Origin: an uncultured Lachnospiraceae bacterium
GTDB taxonomy: Bacteria > Bacillota > Clostridia > Lachnospirales > Lachnospiraceae
DNA length: 5,381 bases
Direction: 5' to 3'
Assembly (NCBI GenBank): GCA_910587765.1
Contig: CAJUNR010000063.1
Location: forward strand, 1-5,381
The position numbers were made by a program, and so were the translations under genes. A model generated the notes under the pieces. It was given only the letters and a program-made list of their open reading frames with translations. It searched no databases and was not told the DNA's origin. This document shows, one piece after another, positions 1 to 5,320 of the stretch (its first letter is position 1; every line of letters begins with the position of its first letter).

Positions 1-39
1 ATATATTTTTCGTAAATCTTTTGTTTCAAGTATTGCCAT
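1..39 (-). CDS. ABC transporter ATP-binding protein, N-terminal start only (runs off the left edge)
   Basis: Reading the minus strand from the ATG at 39 gives MAILETKDLRKIY before the window ends. This is the usual opening of the ATPase subunit of BceA/MacB-type antimicrobial-peptide ABC transporters, where the first strand leads into the A-loop tyrosine (Y13). The Walker motifs lie outside the window, so ATPase function rests on the N-terminus alone. A near-perfect ribosome site (GGAGGG at 52-47) sits 7 bases before the ATG, which fixes the start and argues for a real gene. Such ATPases energise FtsX-like permeases in the membrane and are often controlled by a neighbouring BceRS-type two-component system; that partner is not visible here. 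Other ABC ATPase subfamilies share similar starts, so the exact subfamily is inferred. Confidence 0.72.
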   Translation of the reverse strand, partial: MAILETKDLRKIY

Positions 40-69
40 AGATATGCCCTCCAATATTTTTGTAATTTT

Positions 70-102
70 AGTATAGCGAACACTTCTTACAATCTCATTA
101 CA
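70..102 (-). promoter_or_regulatory. Putative activator-dependent promoter of the ABC gene
   Basis: On the minus strand a TATACT -10-like box (75-70) lies 30 bases before the ABC start codon. At the -35 position (98-93, ATGAGA) there is no consensus. Instead a direct repeat TGTAA-N6-TGTAA (102-98 and 91-87, 11-base period) flanks it. OmpR/PhoB-family response regulators bind such helically phased repeats, and BceAB-type transporter genes are commonly controlled by that family. The regulator assignment is inference. Confidence 0.35.
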
Positions 103-237
103 GTCCGCACTAAAAGTAAAAATGTGGGTGACAGATTATCCCTTTCCTTGCTTACAAAAATAAAATCTCCTAATTTATTTTGACTTCCAAATGGTTAAAC
201 ACCTCCTGCTTGATTGTAAAATCTTTTTGAAATCCAT

Positions 238-264
238 TTACTTTCTCTGGTTTTGGGATATAAT
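238..264 (+). promoter_or_regulatory. Putative promoter of the AbrB-type antitoxin gene
   Basis: A perfect TATAAT (259-264) is preceded by TTTACT (238-243) with a short 15-base spacer. Transcription would begin near 271, leaving a leader of about 85 bases. A TTGAAA at 227-232 is too far (26 bases) to serve as the -35. The strong -10 and its position support a promoter; the -35 is weak. Confidence 0.4.
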
Positions 265-355
265 AGAGGTAGAAGCCCAAAGTATTCTTTAGATTTCAAG
301 AACTCTGTATATCCAACTGTGCCAAGCGGTACAGCCATAAGAAAGGATGGTTTAC

Positions 356-616
356 ATGAACTTAGCAAAAATCTCTGCCAACGGGCAGATTACCGTGCCT
401 GCCGAGATACGCCGTCTGCTCGGTCTGAAATCTGGCGACAAGATACTGTTCTTCCAGAAACCAAGCGGCGAGGTCGTCATCAACAACGCTTCTGCACAAG
501 CAATTTATAAAGCCCAGAAAGCATTCGAGGGCGTTGCCGAGCAGATGGGCGTGTATAATGAGGATGACATACAGGCTTTGGTTGACGAAGTGCGTTACGG
601 AAAGGGAAGAGAATGA
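356..616 (+). CDS. SpoVT/AbrB-type antitoxin (MazE-like DNA-binding protein), apparently orphaned
   Basis: This 86-residue protein begins MNLAKISANGQITVPAEIRR, the classic AbrB/SpoVT swapped-hairpin DNA-binding fold (K-I-S-x-N-G-Q-I-T-V-P, then L-G-L-K-x-G-D-K-I). The fold covers about residues 1-45. The remaining helical, acidic tail (about 46-86) is typical of the toxin-neutralising part of small toxin-antitoxin antitoxins. As a family, these dimers repress their own operon and bind a PIN or other toxin. An ATG at 347 in the same frame is rejected because it overlaps the ribosome site GAAAGGA (341-347); the ATG at 356 has that site 8 bases upstream. The stop overlaps a downstream ATG (ATGA, 613-616), a coupled arrangement, but the expected toxin is reduced to a few codons. 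It may also simply act as a stand-alone regulator. Confidence 0.9.
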   Translation: MNLAKISANGQITVPAEIRRLLGLKSGDKILFFQKPSGEVVINNASAQAIYKAQKAFEGVAEQMGVYNEDDIQALVDEVRYGKGRE

Positions 617-670
617 AGATATATGTGTTTTACAGAACTCCTGATAACTGAATTTCTGATTCATCTTAAA
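613..670 (+). pseudogene. Remnant of the coupled toxin gene (probably PIN-family), internally deleted
   Basis: An ATG overlapping the antitoxin stop (ATGA), with GGGAAGAG just upstream, opens a frame MKIYVFYRTPDN that stops at 649-651. PIN toxins paired with AbrB antitoxins typically start M-K-I-x-x-D-T-N, so M-K-I-Y-V fits a start whose catalytic D-T-N part is missing. Shifted one base, positions 650-670 read E-F-L-I-H-L-K. Together with the preceding T-P-D this recalls the T-P-x-E-F-L ending common in such toxins, separated here by about four extra bases. I infer a large internal deletion joining the first few codons to the last few. The match is very short, so a chance resemblance or a genuine 12-codon overlapping frame remains possible. 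Confidence 0.38.
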
Positions 671-750
671 AGTTTTACAATATCTTTACTTTTACCTGAT
701 AGTACGCTTTTCTCCCTCATCTCCCTTCTATAAACGACGTGCAAAACACG

Positions 751-788
751 AAAAAGCGGGGTTCACCAACCATTCCAGTGAACCCCAC
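751..788 (-). terminator. Strong intrinsic terminator, minus-strand orientation
   Basis: Read on the minus strand, GTGGGGTTCAC (788-778) pairs with GTGAACCCCGC (766-756) around an 11-base loop. It forms an 11-pair stem (one G-T pair) directly followed by five Ts (755-751) and a second T-run a few bases on. There is no matching T-run on the plus side. It would stop transcripts coming from the Rpn-like stub or from a gene now lost; it cannot serve the antitoxin. Confidence 0.75.
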
Positions 789-793
789 CCAGC

Positions 794-814
794 CTTAAAA
801 ACCTTGATTTTAAG
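794..814. repeat. Short AT-rich inverted repeat
   Basis: CTTAAAA (794-800) and TTTTAAG (808-814) form a perfect 7-base dyad around a 7-base centre. The size and symmetry resemble a tyrosine-recombinase core site, but no integrase gene or second copy is present in the window, so this role is only a suggestion. Confidence 0.35.
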
Positions 815-903
815 CCATTTCTTTCTACTTTCGCTTACAAGTACCCAAATTCCTGTGGAATCAATGCAAGATTGCCGCCTGGGCCGCTGTTAAATATTGT
901 TCA

Positions 904-923
904 GGGGTATCAGCACATACCCC
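904..923 (-). terminator. Hairpin immediately after the Rpn-like stub
   Basis: GGGGTAT (904-910) and ATACCCC (917-923) form a perfect 7-pair stem with a 6-base loop, starting 4 bases after the stub's stop codon on the minus strand. No T-run follows, so it is a weak terminator or an RNA 3'-end stabiliser at best. The stronger terminator at 751-788 lies beyond it. Confidence 0.4.
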
Positions 924-927
924 CGCA

Positions 928-1185
928 TTATGATTCAATCCCAAGCCATCCTGTTACCGTTTCCACAGCGTAGCCGACCGCCTGAGCTATCTTGTCCGTA
1001 TCAAACCCCATTTCGTGCAAGTTTCCTGCCGCTTCTCTGGCCTTTTTCAATTCGCCGTCCTGTTCACCAATTTTCCGCTCTTCCATCCGAATTTCTCGTA
1101 TTGCCTGACACACATCGATCACCTCTTCACTTTCATCATATTTTATTCCCGAATTTGTAATTGCTTCAATCTTCCCCTCTCCGTT
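928..1185 (-). pseudogene. C-terminal stub of an Rpn/PD-(D/E)XK transposase-like protein
   Basis: The minus-strand frame from 1185 to the stop at 928-930 reads about 85 residues, including KYDESEEVIDVCQAIREIR, then charged, Gly-containing E-R-K-I-G-E-Q-D-G-E, then a C-terminal helix pair (G-F-D-T-D-K-I-A-Q-A-V-G, ending G-W-L-G). This layout is typical of the tail of Rpn-family recombination-promoting nucleases, annotated as PD-(D/E)XK transposases, of gut Clostridia: a Cys-Q-A-I helix, a charged linker, and a helix-turn-helix-like end. The nuclease domain that should precede it is absent. An in-frame TGA lies at 1188-1186, and only 39 bases separate the stub from the previous gene. The frame has no ATG; the first GTG is at 1122 and lacks a good ribosome site. 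I therefore call it a truncated remnant. A small surviving protein from 1122 is the alternative. Confidence 0.55.
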
Positions 1186-1224
1186 TCACCTCATCCTGTT
1201 ACTCCAGGTGTTTTTCCTTCCGCT

Positions 1225-1473
1225 TTAATTCCAGTCTTTCATAATCTCCATCAGTTCCGTCTCATAATCCCCCGTCAGTTCTTCCATGCCGCCTCCATGC
1301 CGGACGTTCGTTTCCACGCCCCATTCCTGGTCGTGAAATTCCCATATATGGTACGAAACGCCCCGATACTCAAAATCAATACTTTTGCAGCCGTCCTCCA
1401 TACATTCGCGGTACGTCCATCCCCGCTCCTGAATCATGGCAAGAACCCGTTCCAGATGCCTGCACTCACCCAT
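1225..1473 (-). CDS. Small acidic hypothetical protein (82 residues)
   Basis: I do not recognise this family. The protein is soluble, acidic and rich in aromatic residues. An N-terminal helical segment (about 1-18) is followed by a probable beta-rich part (about 19-62) with S-I-D-F-E-Y-R-G-V-S-Y-H-I-W-E-F and E-W-G-V-E-T-N-V, a G-G-G at 60-62, and a helical end (about 68-82). There is no signal peptide or membrane segment. Three cysteines (4, 24, 29) are scattered and do not form a clear metal site. The ATG at 1473 has AAAGGAG about 10 bases upstream. The gene starts 24 bases after the membrane-protein gene at 1498-1932 on the same strand, so the two are probably one operon and may function together. 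The Rpn-like stub follows on the same strand. That it is a real gene is fairly sure; its role is unknown. Confidence 0.75.
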   Translation of the reverse strand: MGECRHLERVLAMIQERGWTYRECMEDGCKSIDFEYRGVSYHIWEFHDQEWGVETNVRHGGGMEELTGDYETELMEIMKDWN

Positions 1474-1497
1474 CGTTCCCTCACTCCTTTTTCGTTT

Positions 1498-1932
1498 TTA
1501 CCTGCGTACAACTATCGGCAGCTCTTCCGTTGACAACAGAGCCATCCCGTTCTCCAGCACGTCTTCCACCACCGCGTCCTCCTCGTCCTCCTCGTTCCTG
1601 CTCATCATAAGCTGTACCCCCGCAACGATCACCAGAGCGGTCAGCACGGCCGTCCCCGCCACGATGATCTGCCTCGTCCGCTTTGCCGGACATCTGCAGT
1701 ACAGATATCTGGCCGCCGCAAGCAGAAGCAGCACCGCCAGATACCACAGGCAGATCACCGCCACGGTCAGCAGCAGCGCCGTAAGCCCGCACAGAAACAG
1801 CTCCTGCACCAGTTCCCATCCCTTCCCGTCCCCGGGACAGGGAACCGATACCCGACGGCAGATCATCAGGCACAGCGCCATACATGCAAGAAAAATCAAC
1901 AGAAAAACCAGACCGTTTACACCAGAAAACAT
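1498..1932 (-). CDS. Hypothetical membrane protein with acidic C-terminal region (144 residues)
   Basis: I cannot assign a family. The protein has a hydrophobic segment at about 6-25, a long one at about 45-77 (31 or more residues, possibly a tight hairpin of two helices), and one at about 88-110. Short basic stretches (R26-R27; K84, R85, R87) alternate with them. After the last segment comes a strongly acidic run (E-E-D-E-E-D, about 114-119) and a soluble tail ending in R-R. The ATG at 1932 has GAGG (1943-1940) 7 bases upstream. Its codons end mostly in G or C, unlike the overlapping frame that starts at 1939, which I reject. It leads a minus-strand pair with the 82-residue gene, 24 bases away, and is divergent from queH. 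The three-segment layout with an acidic cytoplasmic or external tail gives no function. Confidence 0.8.
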   Translation of the reverse strand: MFSGVNGLVFLLIFLACMALCLMICRRVSVPCPGDGKGWELVQELFLCGLTALLLTVAVICLWYLAVLLLLAAARYLYCRCPAKRTRQIIVAGTAVLTALVIVAGVQLMMSRNEEDEEDAVVEDVLENGMALLSTEELPIVVRR

Positions 1933-1970
1933 CGCTCATCCTCTCTTCCGGAATCTATGGATATTAAAAA

Positions 1971-2000
1971 TATATACTCCGGCGAAAGGAATCATAACAA
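1971..2000 (-). promoter_or_regulatory. Putative promoter of the membrane-protein/82-residue gene pair
   Basis: On the minus strand TTGTTA (2000-1995) and TATATA (1976-1971) are 18 bases apart. Transcription would start near 1964, about 32 bases before the ATG at 1932. The -10 lies in an AT-rich run, so its exact register is uncertain. Confidence 0.4.
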
Positions 2001-2082
2001 AAACCGTTCTGAAAAATGGCGGATCGTTCTCTGCTATCTATTATACACAAACAAAAAAAAGAAGCAACCGCTGCAAAATATC

Positions 2083-2110
2083 TTGCATTTTTTTCCGCAG
2101 AGGATATGAT
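2083..2110 (+). promoter_or_regulatory. Putative queH promoter
   Basis: TTGCAT (2083-2088) and TATGAT (2105-2110) are separated by 16 bases. The predicted start near 2117 leaves a leader of about 22 bases with GGGAG at 2126-2130 before the ATG at 2139. This placement rules out the longer in-frame starts at 2016 and 2106 and so supports the chosen start. Confidence 0.55.
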
Positions 2111-2138
2111 AGAGACAAAAAGACCGGGAGCAGAGACA

Positions 2139-2801
2139 ATGAACCGAAGAAATTATCAGAGAGAACTGGAACAATTGATTGTACGGCAGCAGAAGGAAGG
2201 CCGTGTCCCCACGCTTCTGCTCCATAGCTGCTGCGCTCCCTGCAGCAGCTATGTACTGGAATACCTGTCGGAATATTTCCGGATCACGGTCCTGTACTAC
2301 AATCCGAATATCTATCCGGAAACCGAATACCGCCTCCGGGCCGAAGAGCAGAAGCGTTTTCTGTCGGCGCTTCCCACCCGCCATCCGGTGGATTTCACGG
2401 AAGGCCCTTACCGCCCGGAAGATTTCTACCGCTGTGCGCGGGGCATGGAACAGCTTCCGGAAGGCGGGGAACGCTGCTTCGCCTGCTACCGGCTGCGGCT
2501 TTCCATGGCCGCCAGGCTGGCAGACGAGCGGGGGCTGGACTACTTCGCCACCACTTTGACCATCAGCCCGCTGAAGAACGCGGACAAGCTGAACGAAATC
2601 GGGGAACAGCTTGCCGAAGAATACCGGGTACACTGGCTCCCCAATGATTTCAAGAAAAAAAACGGCTACCGGCACTCCACCGAGCTGTCCCGGGAATACG
2701 GCATGTACCGTCAGGACTACTGCGGCTGCGTCTTTTCCCTGCGGGAACGGCACCCGGAATCCGTCCGCCGTCCGGCCGAAGCGGCGGGCGGTCCGGGCTG
2801 A
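2139..2801 (+). CDS. queH: Epoxyqueuosine reductase QueH
   Basis: The 220-residue protein is a QueH (formerly DUF208) enzyme, which reduces epoxyqueuosine to queuosine at wobble position 34 of tRNAs with GUN anticodons, the last step of that pathway, in the cytoplasm. Visible family features in order are L-L-L-H-S-C-C-A-P-C-S (Cys31, 32, 35), Y-Y-N-P-N-I-Y-P-x-x-E-Y (53-64), C-F-A-C-Y (Cys113, 116), F-A-T-T-L-T-I-S-P-L-K-N (136-147), F-K-K-K-N-G-Y (171-177) and Y-C-G-C (Cys195, 197). The clustered cysteines fit the family's iron-sulfur/metal site. The length matches the single-domain family. The ATG at 2139 is chosen because GGGAG sits 8 bases upstream and the promoter would lie inside a longer version. 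It runs tail-to-tail into trpS with 15 bases between stops. Nothing is missing from the key motifs. Confidence 0.96.
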   Translation: MNRRNYQRELEQLIVRQQKEGRVPTLLLHSCCAPCSSYVLEYLSEYFRITVLYYNPNIYPETEYRLRAEEQKRFLSALPTRHPVDFTEGPYRPEDFYRCARGMEQLPEGGERCFACYRLRLSMAARLADERGLDYFATTLTISPLKNADKLNEIGEQLAEEYRVHWLPNDFKKKNGYRHSTELSREYGMYRQDYCGCVFSLRERHPESVRRPAEAAGGPG

Positions 2802-2831
2802 CCGGTTCCGGCCGTCTCAGCGGATCCGGTC
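2800..2831. repeat. Inverted repeat in the queH-trpS tail-to-tail junction
   Basis: GACCGG (2800-2805) and CCGGTC (2826-2831) form a 6-base dyad with a 20-base centre spanning both stop codons. There is no T-run on either side, so a bidirectional intrinsic terminator is not demonstrated. It is the only structure in the 15-base gap. Confidence 0.25.
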
Positions 2832-3821
2832 CGGAAAACCGACTTTGCGCTGTACCTTCCGCAGTGTCTTTGCGGCCGCGTACCCCGCTTTTTCCGCATT
2901 TGCCTTGATAATGCCGTCGATATAGCCTTTGTCTTTCGCAAGCTCCGCGTAGCGCTCCTGCAGAGGCCTGAGGACGCCGATCACCGCTTCTCCCACTGCC
3001 GTCTTAAAATCGCCGTATCCCTGCCCGTCAAATTCCCCGACGACTTCCTGCGGCGTCTTTCCGGTACAGGCGCTGTAGATGTCGATCAGGTTCCGGATCC
3101 CCGGCTGCTCCTCCCGGTACTGAATCTGTCCCTCGGAATCCGTCACGGCGCGTCTGCACTTGCGCATGATCGTGTCCGGATCGTCCATCAGATAGATGGA
3201 GGCGTTGGGATTTTCGTCGGATTTCGACATCTTCTTCGACGGGTCCTGAAGACTCATGATCTTCGCTCCCACTTTCCCGATGTACGCCTCCGGCACGGTA
3301 AACACATCACCGTAGACGCCGTTGAAGCGCTGAGCCACGTCTCTGGTCAGCTCCAGATGCTGCATCTGGTCAATGCCCACCGGCACCACGTCCGCCTGAT
3401 AGAGCAGGATATCCGCCGCCATCAGCACCGGATAGGTGAAGAGCCCCGCATTGATATTATCCGCATGCTTTGCCGCCTTGTCCTTGAACTGCGTCATACG
3501 GTTCAGCTCTCCCATATACGTAAAGCAGTTCAGGATCCACGCCAGCTCCGCGTGGCCGGATACATGCGACTGATAATAGATACAGTTTTTCTCCGGATCA
3601 ATGCCCGCGGCGATATAGATCATCAGCAGGTTGCGGGCGCGCTGCCGAAGCACCGTCGGATCCTGCCGCACGGTGATGGAATGCATGTCCACCACACCGT
3701 AAAAGCATTCGTATTCGTCGCACAGATTCACCCAGTTTTTCAGGGCGCCCAGATAATTGCCCAGCGTCAGATTGCCGGTTGCCTGCATGCCGCTGTACAG
3801 CACTTTCTTTCCATTTAACAT
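2817..3821 (-). CDS. trpS: Tryptophan--tRNA ligase (class I)
   Basis: The 334-residue enzyme charges tRNA(Trp) with tryptophan using ATP, in the cytoplasm. It shows the class I HIGH-like signature T-G-N-L-T-L-G-N-Y (15-23) within a G-M-Q-A-T-G context, the TrpRS-specific stretch from A-G-I-D-P (72-76) to G-E-L-N-R-M-T-Q-F-K-D-K (104-115), V-G-x-D-Q-x-x-H-L-E-L-T-R-D (148-161), and K-K-M-S-K-S (196-201) for the active-site loop. The length is normal for bacterial TrpRS and no key residue is missing. The ATG at 3821 has GAGGAG (3837-3832) 10 bases upstream. The gap from mgtE, on the same strand, is only 84 bases, so a canonical T-box leader (about 200 bases) cannot fit between the genes, and I see none. 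Cotranscription from mgtE is plausible because no minus-strand terminator lies in the gap. Confidence 0.98.
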   Translation of the reverse strand: MLNGKKVLYSGMQATGNLTLGNYLGALKNWVNLCDEYECFYGVVDMHSITVRQDPTVLRQRARNLLMIYIAAGIDPEKNCIYYQSHVSGHAELAWILNCFTYMGELNRMTQFKDKAAKHADNINAGLFTYPVLMAADILLYQADVVPVGIDQMQHLELTRDVAQRFNGVYGDVFTVPEAYIGKVGAKIMSLQDPSKKMSKSDENPNASIYLMDDPDTIMRKCRRAVTDSEGQIQYREEQPGIRNLIDIYSACTGKTPQEVVGEFDGQGYGDFKTAVGEAVIGVLRPLQERYAELAKDKGYIDGIIKANAEKAGYAAAKTLRKVQRKVGFPDRIR

Positions 3822-3848
3822 CTCTTTTCAACTCCTCTATATTTCGCT

Positions 3849-3871
3849 GCGGCCCACCGCCGCGGTTTTTT
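3849..3871 (+). terminator. Plus-oriented hairpin with T-run, antisense to the trpS leader
   Basis: GCGGC (3849-3853) and GCCGC (3859-3863) form a 5-pair GC stem with a 5-base loop, followed by GG and six Ts (3866-3871) on the plus strand. On the minus strand, where both neighbouring genes lie, the T-run becomes an A-run upstream, so it would not stop mgtE transcription. It could stop a plus-strand transcript crossing trpS. Confidence 0.35.
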
Positions 3872-3875
3872 GCCC

Positions 3876-3905
3876 CGGCCGCGCTTTCATGGCCGCCGTT
3901 TTTAT
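3876..3905 (+). terminator. Second plus-oriented hairpin with T-rich tail
   Basis: CGGCC (3876-3880) and GGCCG (3891-3895) pair around a 10-base loop. After CCG, a T-rich tail (five Ts, an A, then more Ts) runs on the plus strand into the end of mgtE. The stem is short and the loop long, so this is weaker than the preceding one, but the two point in the same direction. Confidence 0.3.
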
Positions 3906-5252
3906 TTATATTTTTAACAAATAACACGCGATTTTAAAATAGATAATCAGGCTGCACGCGTCTACGATCGTGGAGATCAGAGGCGCGGCCATGATCGCCG
4001 GGTCAAGGTTCAGAAGCCTGGCGGCGATGGGAAGCGTACAGCCGATCCCCTTGGCCATGATGATCGTAATGTACAGGCTTAACACCACCGTCAGGCAGAC
4101 CAGCGGCTGTCCCGGATACATGAACATCAGGCGGAGATAATTCAGCGCGCCCAGTATGAGACCGACCAGAAGCGCCACCCGAATCTCCTTCCAGATCACC
4201 TTCAGCGTATCGCCCGGTTCCACCTCGCCGATCGCCATGCAGCGGATGATCATGGTGCTGGACTGGCTGCCGGCGTTGCCTCCGGTTCCGGTCAGCATGG
4301 GCACAAAGCTGACCAGCAGCGGAAGCGTCGCAAACGCCGCCTCGTAATGCGTCAGAATACTGCCCGTGATCATGGAGCTCAACATCAGCACCGTCAGCCA
4401 GACAATACGGTTTTTGGCCAGCTCGAGAATGCTGGTCTTCAGATAGGGCTTGTCGCTCGGAAGCATGGCCGCCATTTTCTCAAAGTCCTCGGTGGCCTCT
4501 TCTTCCATGACATCCACAATATCGTCGACCGTGACGATGCCGACCAGCCGTTCCTCATGATCGACGACCGGGAGACAGAGCAGATCGTATTTATTGAACA
4601 GATCAATGACTTCTTCCTGATCCTCGGTCGTCACCGTCTTGATGATGTTGGTATCCATGATGTCCTGAATCTTCGTCTCATACGGGTTCATCAGCAGATC
4701 CTTGATGGTGACGACGCCCTCCAGATGGCGCCCCCCGTCCATGACGAAACAGGTATAAATCGTCTCCTTGTCCACACCGTGCGCCCGGATATAGGAAAAT
4801 GCCTGTTCCACGTTCATGTATTTTTTCAGGCCGATGTACTCGGCCGTCATGATACTGCCGGCGCTGTTGTCCGGATACTGCAGAAACTGATTGATAATCT
4901 TCCTTGTCTCCGGCGTCGTATTGCGCATGACGCGCTTGACCACCGTCGCGGGCAGCTCCTCCAGCATGTCCACCGCATCGTCCACGAACAGGTCTTCCAC
5001 GATTTTATGGATCTCCGCGTCGGTGATGCTGTTGATAATATGCTCCTGAATATCCGGTTCCAGACACGCGAACACATCCGCCGCCAGCTCCTTGGGAAGC
5101 ATGCGGAAAATCAGCACCTTGCGGTTGTCGTCCAGTTCCTCCATAAATTCCGCGATATCCGCCTCGTTCATCTGCGCCAGCCGGGAACGGAGGGATCGGA
5201 AACGATGTTCCTCAACATACTGCAGCAACTCTTCCAGATTGTATTGTTCCAC
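3906..5252 (-). CDS. mgtE: Magnesium channel/transporter MgtE
   Basis: From the GTG at 5252 this is a 448-residue MgtE, the family's usual length; it imports Mg2+ across the membrane and closes when cytoplasmic Mg2+ is high. It has an alpha-helical MgtE_N domain (about 6-125), two CBS domains (about 134-190 and 196-256), a linking helix, and a five-helix membrane domain (about 282-448). The membrane part carries the signature P-M-L-T-G-T-G-G-N-A-G-S-Q-S-S (318-332) and the pore segment with L-D-P-A-I-M-A-A-P and the family aspartate before T-I-V-D (416-431). The start is chosen because GGAGGG (5265-5260) lies 7 bases before this GTG. The frame also runs back to a GTG at 5330, but that adds 26 unconserved residues across a terminator-like hairpin. 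No M-box riboswitch fits: only 68 bases separate the GTG from the preceding stop. It may be cotranscribed with trpS. Confidence 0.95.
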   Translation of the reverse strand: MEQYNLEELLQYVEEHRFRSLRSRLAQMNEADIAEFMEELDDNRKVLIFRMLPKELAADVFACLEPDIQEHIINSITDAEIHKIVEDLFVDDAVDMLEELPATVVKRVMRNTTPETRKIINQFLQYPDNSAGSIMTAEYIGLKKYMNVEQAFSYIRAHGVDKETIYTCFVMDGGRHLEGVVTIKDLLMNPYETKIQDIMDTNIIKTVTTEDQEEVIDLFNKYDLLCLPVVDHEERLVGIVTVDDIVDVMEEEATEDFEKMAAMLPSDKPYLKTSILELAKNRIVWLTVLMLSSMITGSILTHYEAAFATLPLLVSFVPMLTGTGGNAGSQSSTMIIRCMAIGEVEPGDTLKVIWKEIRVALLVGLILGALNYLRLMFMYPGQPLVCLTVVLSLYITIIMAKGIGCTLPIAARLLNLDPAIMAAPLISTIVDACSLIIYFKIACYLLKI

Positions 5253-5272
5253 TGCGCATCCCTCCGTTCCCC

Positions 5273-5311
5273 ATAAAATATAAGAGCCCGGTTCCTCTGC
5301 TTCCGGACTCT
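5273..5311 (-). terminator. Hairpin with U-rich tail ahead of mgtE
   Basis: On the minus strand AGAGTCCGG (5311-5303) pairs with CCGGGCTCT (5291-5283), 9 pairs including one G-T, with an 11-base loop. A T-rich TATATTTTA tract (about 5281-5273) follows. It lies between the end of the upstream gene and the mgtE ribosome site, so it is best read as that gene's terminator; it could also be an attenuator in the mgtE leader. Confidence 0.5.
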
Positions 5312-5320
5312 CGTTACTGT

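Larger units (their letters stand above)
617..927. other. Non-coding stretch between antitoxin and Rpn-like stub
   Basis: About 310 bases hold no convincing gene. Contents in order are the possible toxin remnant (to about 670), an unassigned AT-rich piece, a strong minus-strand terminator (751-788), an AT-rich inverted repeat (794-814), and a hairpin (904-923). A minus-strand frame without a start codon (about 52 codons, across 735-890) is open but overlaps the terminator and is not supported as coding. The mixture of remnants and orphan signals suggests a scar of mobile-element turnover; that is inference. Confidence 0.5.

Noticed and set aside
87..194. Minus-strand frame of about 35 codons ending at 87 (S-K-E-R-D-N-L-S-P-T)
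   Set aside because: It has no start codon, is preceded by a stop, and overlaps the promoter region of the ABC gene. It could be decayed coding DNA but cannot be supported.
347..355. ATG at 347 as the antitoxin start (three residues longer)
   Set aside because: It overlaps the ribosome site GAAAGGA (341-347); the ATG at 356 is correctly spaced and gives the usual N-terminus.
735..890. Minus-strand open frame of about 52 codons
   Set aside because: It lacks a start codon and ribosome site and runs through the terminator hairpin.
1015..1533. Plus-strand frame of 172 residues over the two minus-strand genes
   Set aside because: No ribosome site or family resemblance, and it is antisense to better-supported frames.
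1481..1939. Overlapping 152-residue minus-strand frame
   Set aside because: Gly/Arg-rich low-complexity translation typical of a shadow frame; the 1498-1932 frame has membrane segments and GC-ending codons.
2016..2138. Longer queH N-terminus from 2016
   Set aside because: The extra residues are not part of the family and the likely promoter (2083-2110) lies inside them.
4347..5276. Plus-strand frame of 309 residues antisense to mgtE
   Set aside because: His/Arg-rich shadow of the mgtE coding strand in GC-rich DNA; no ribosome site or recognisable domain.
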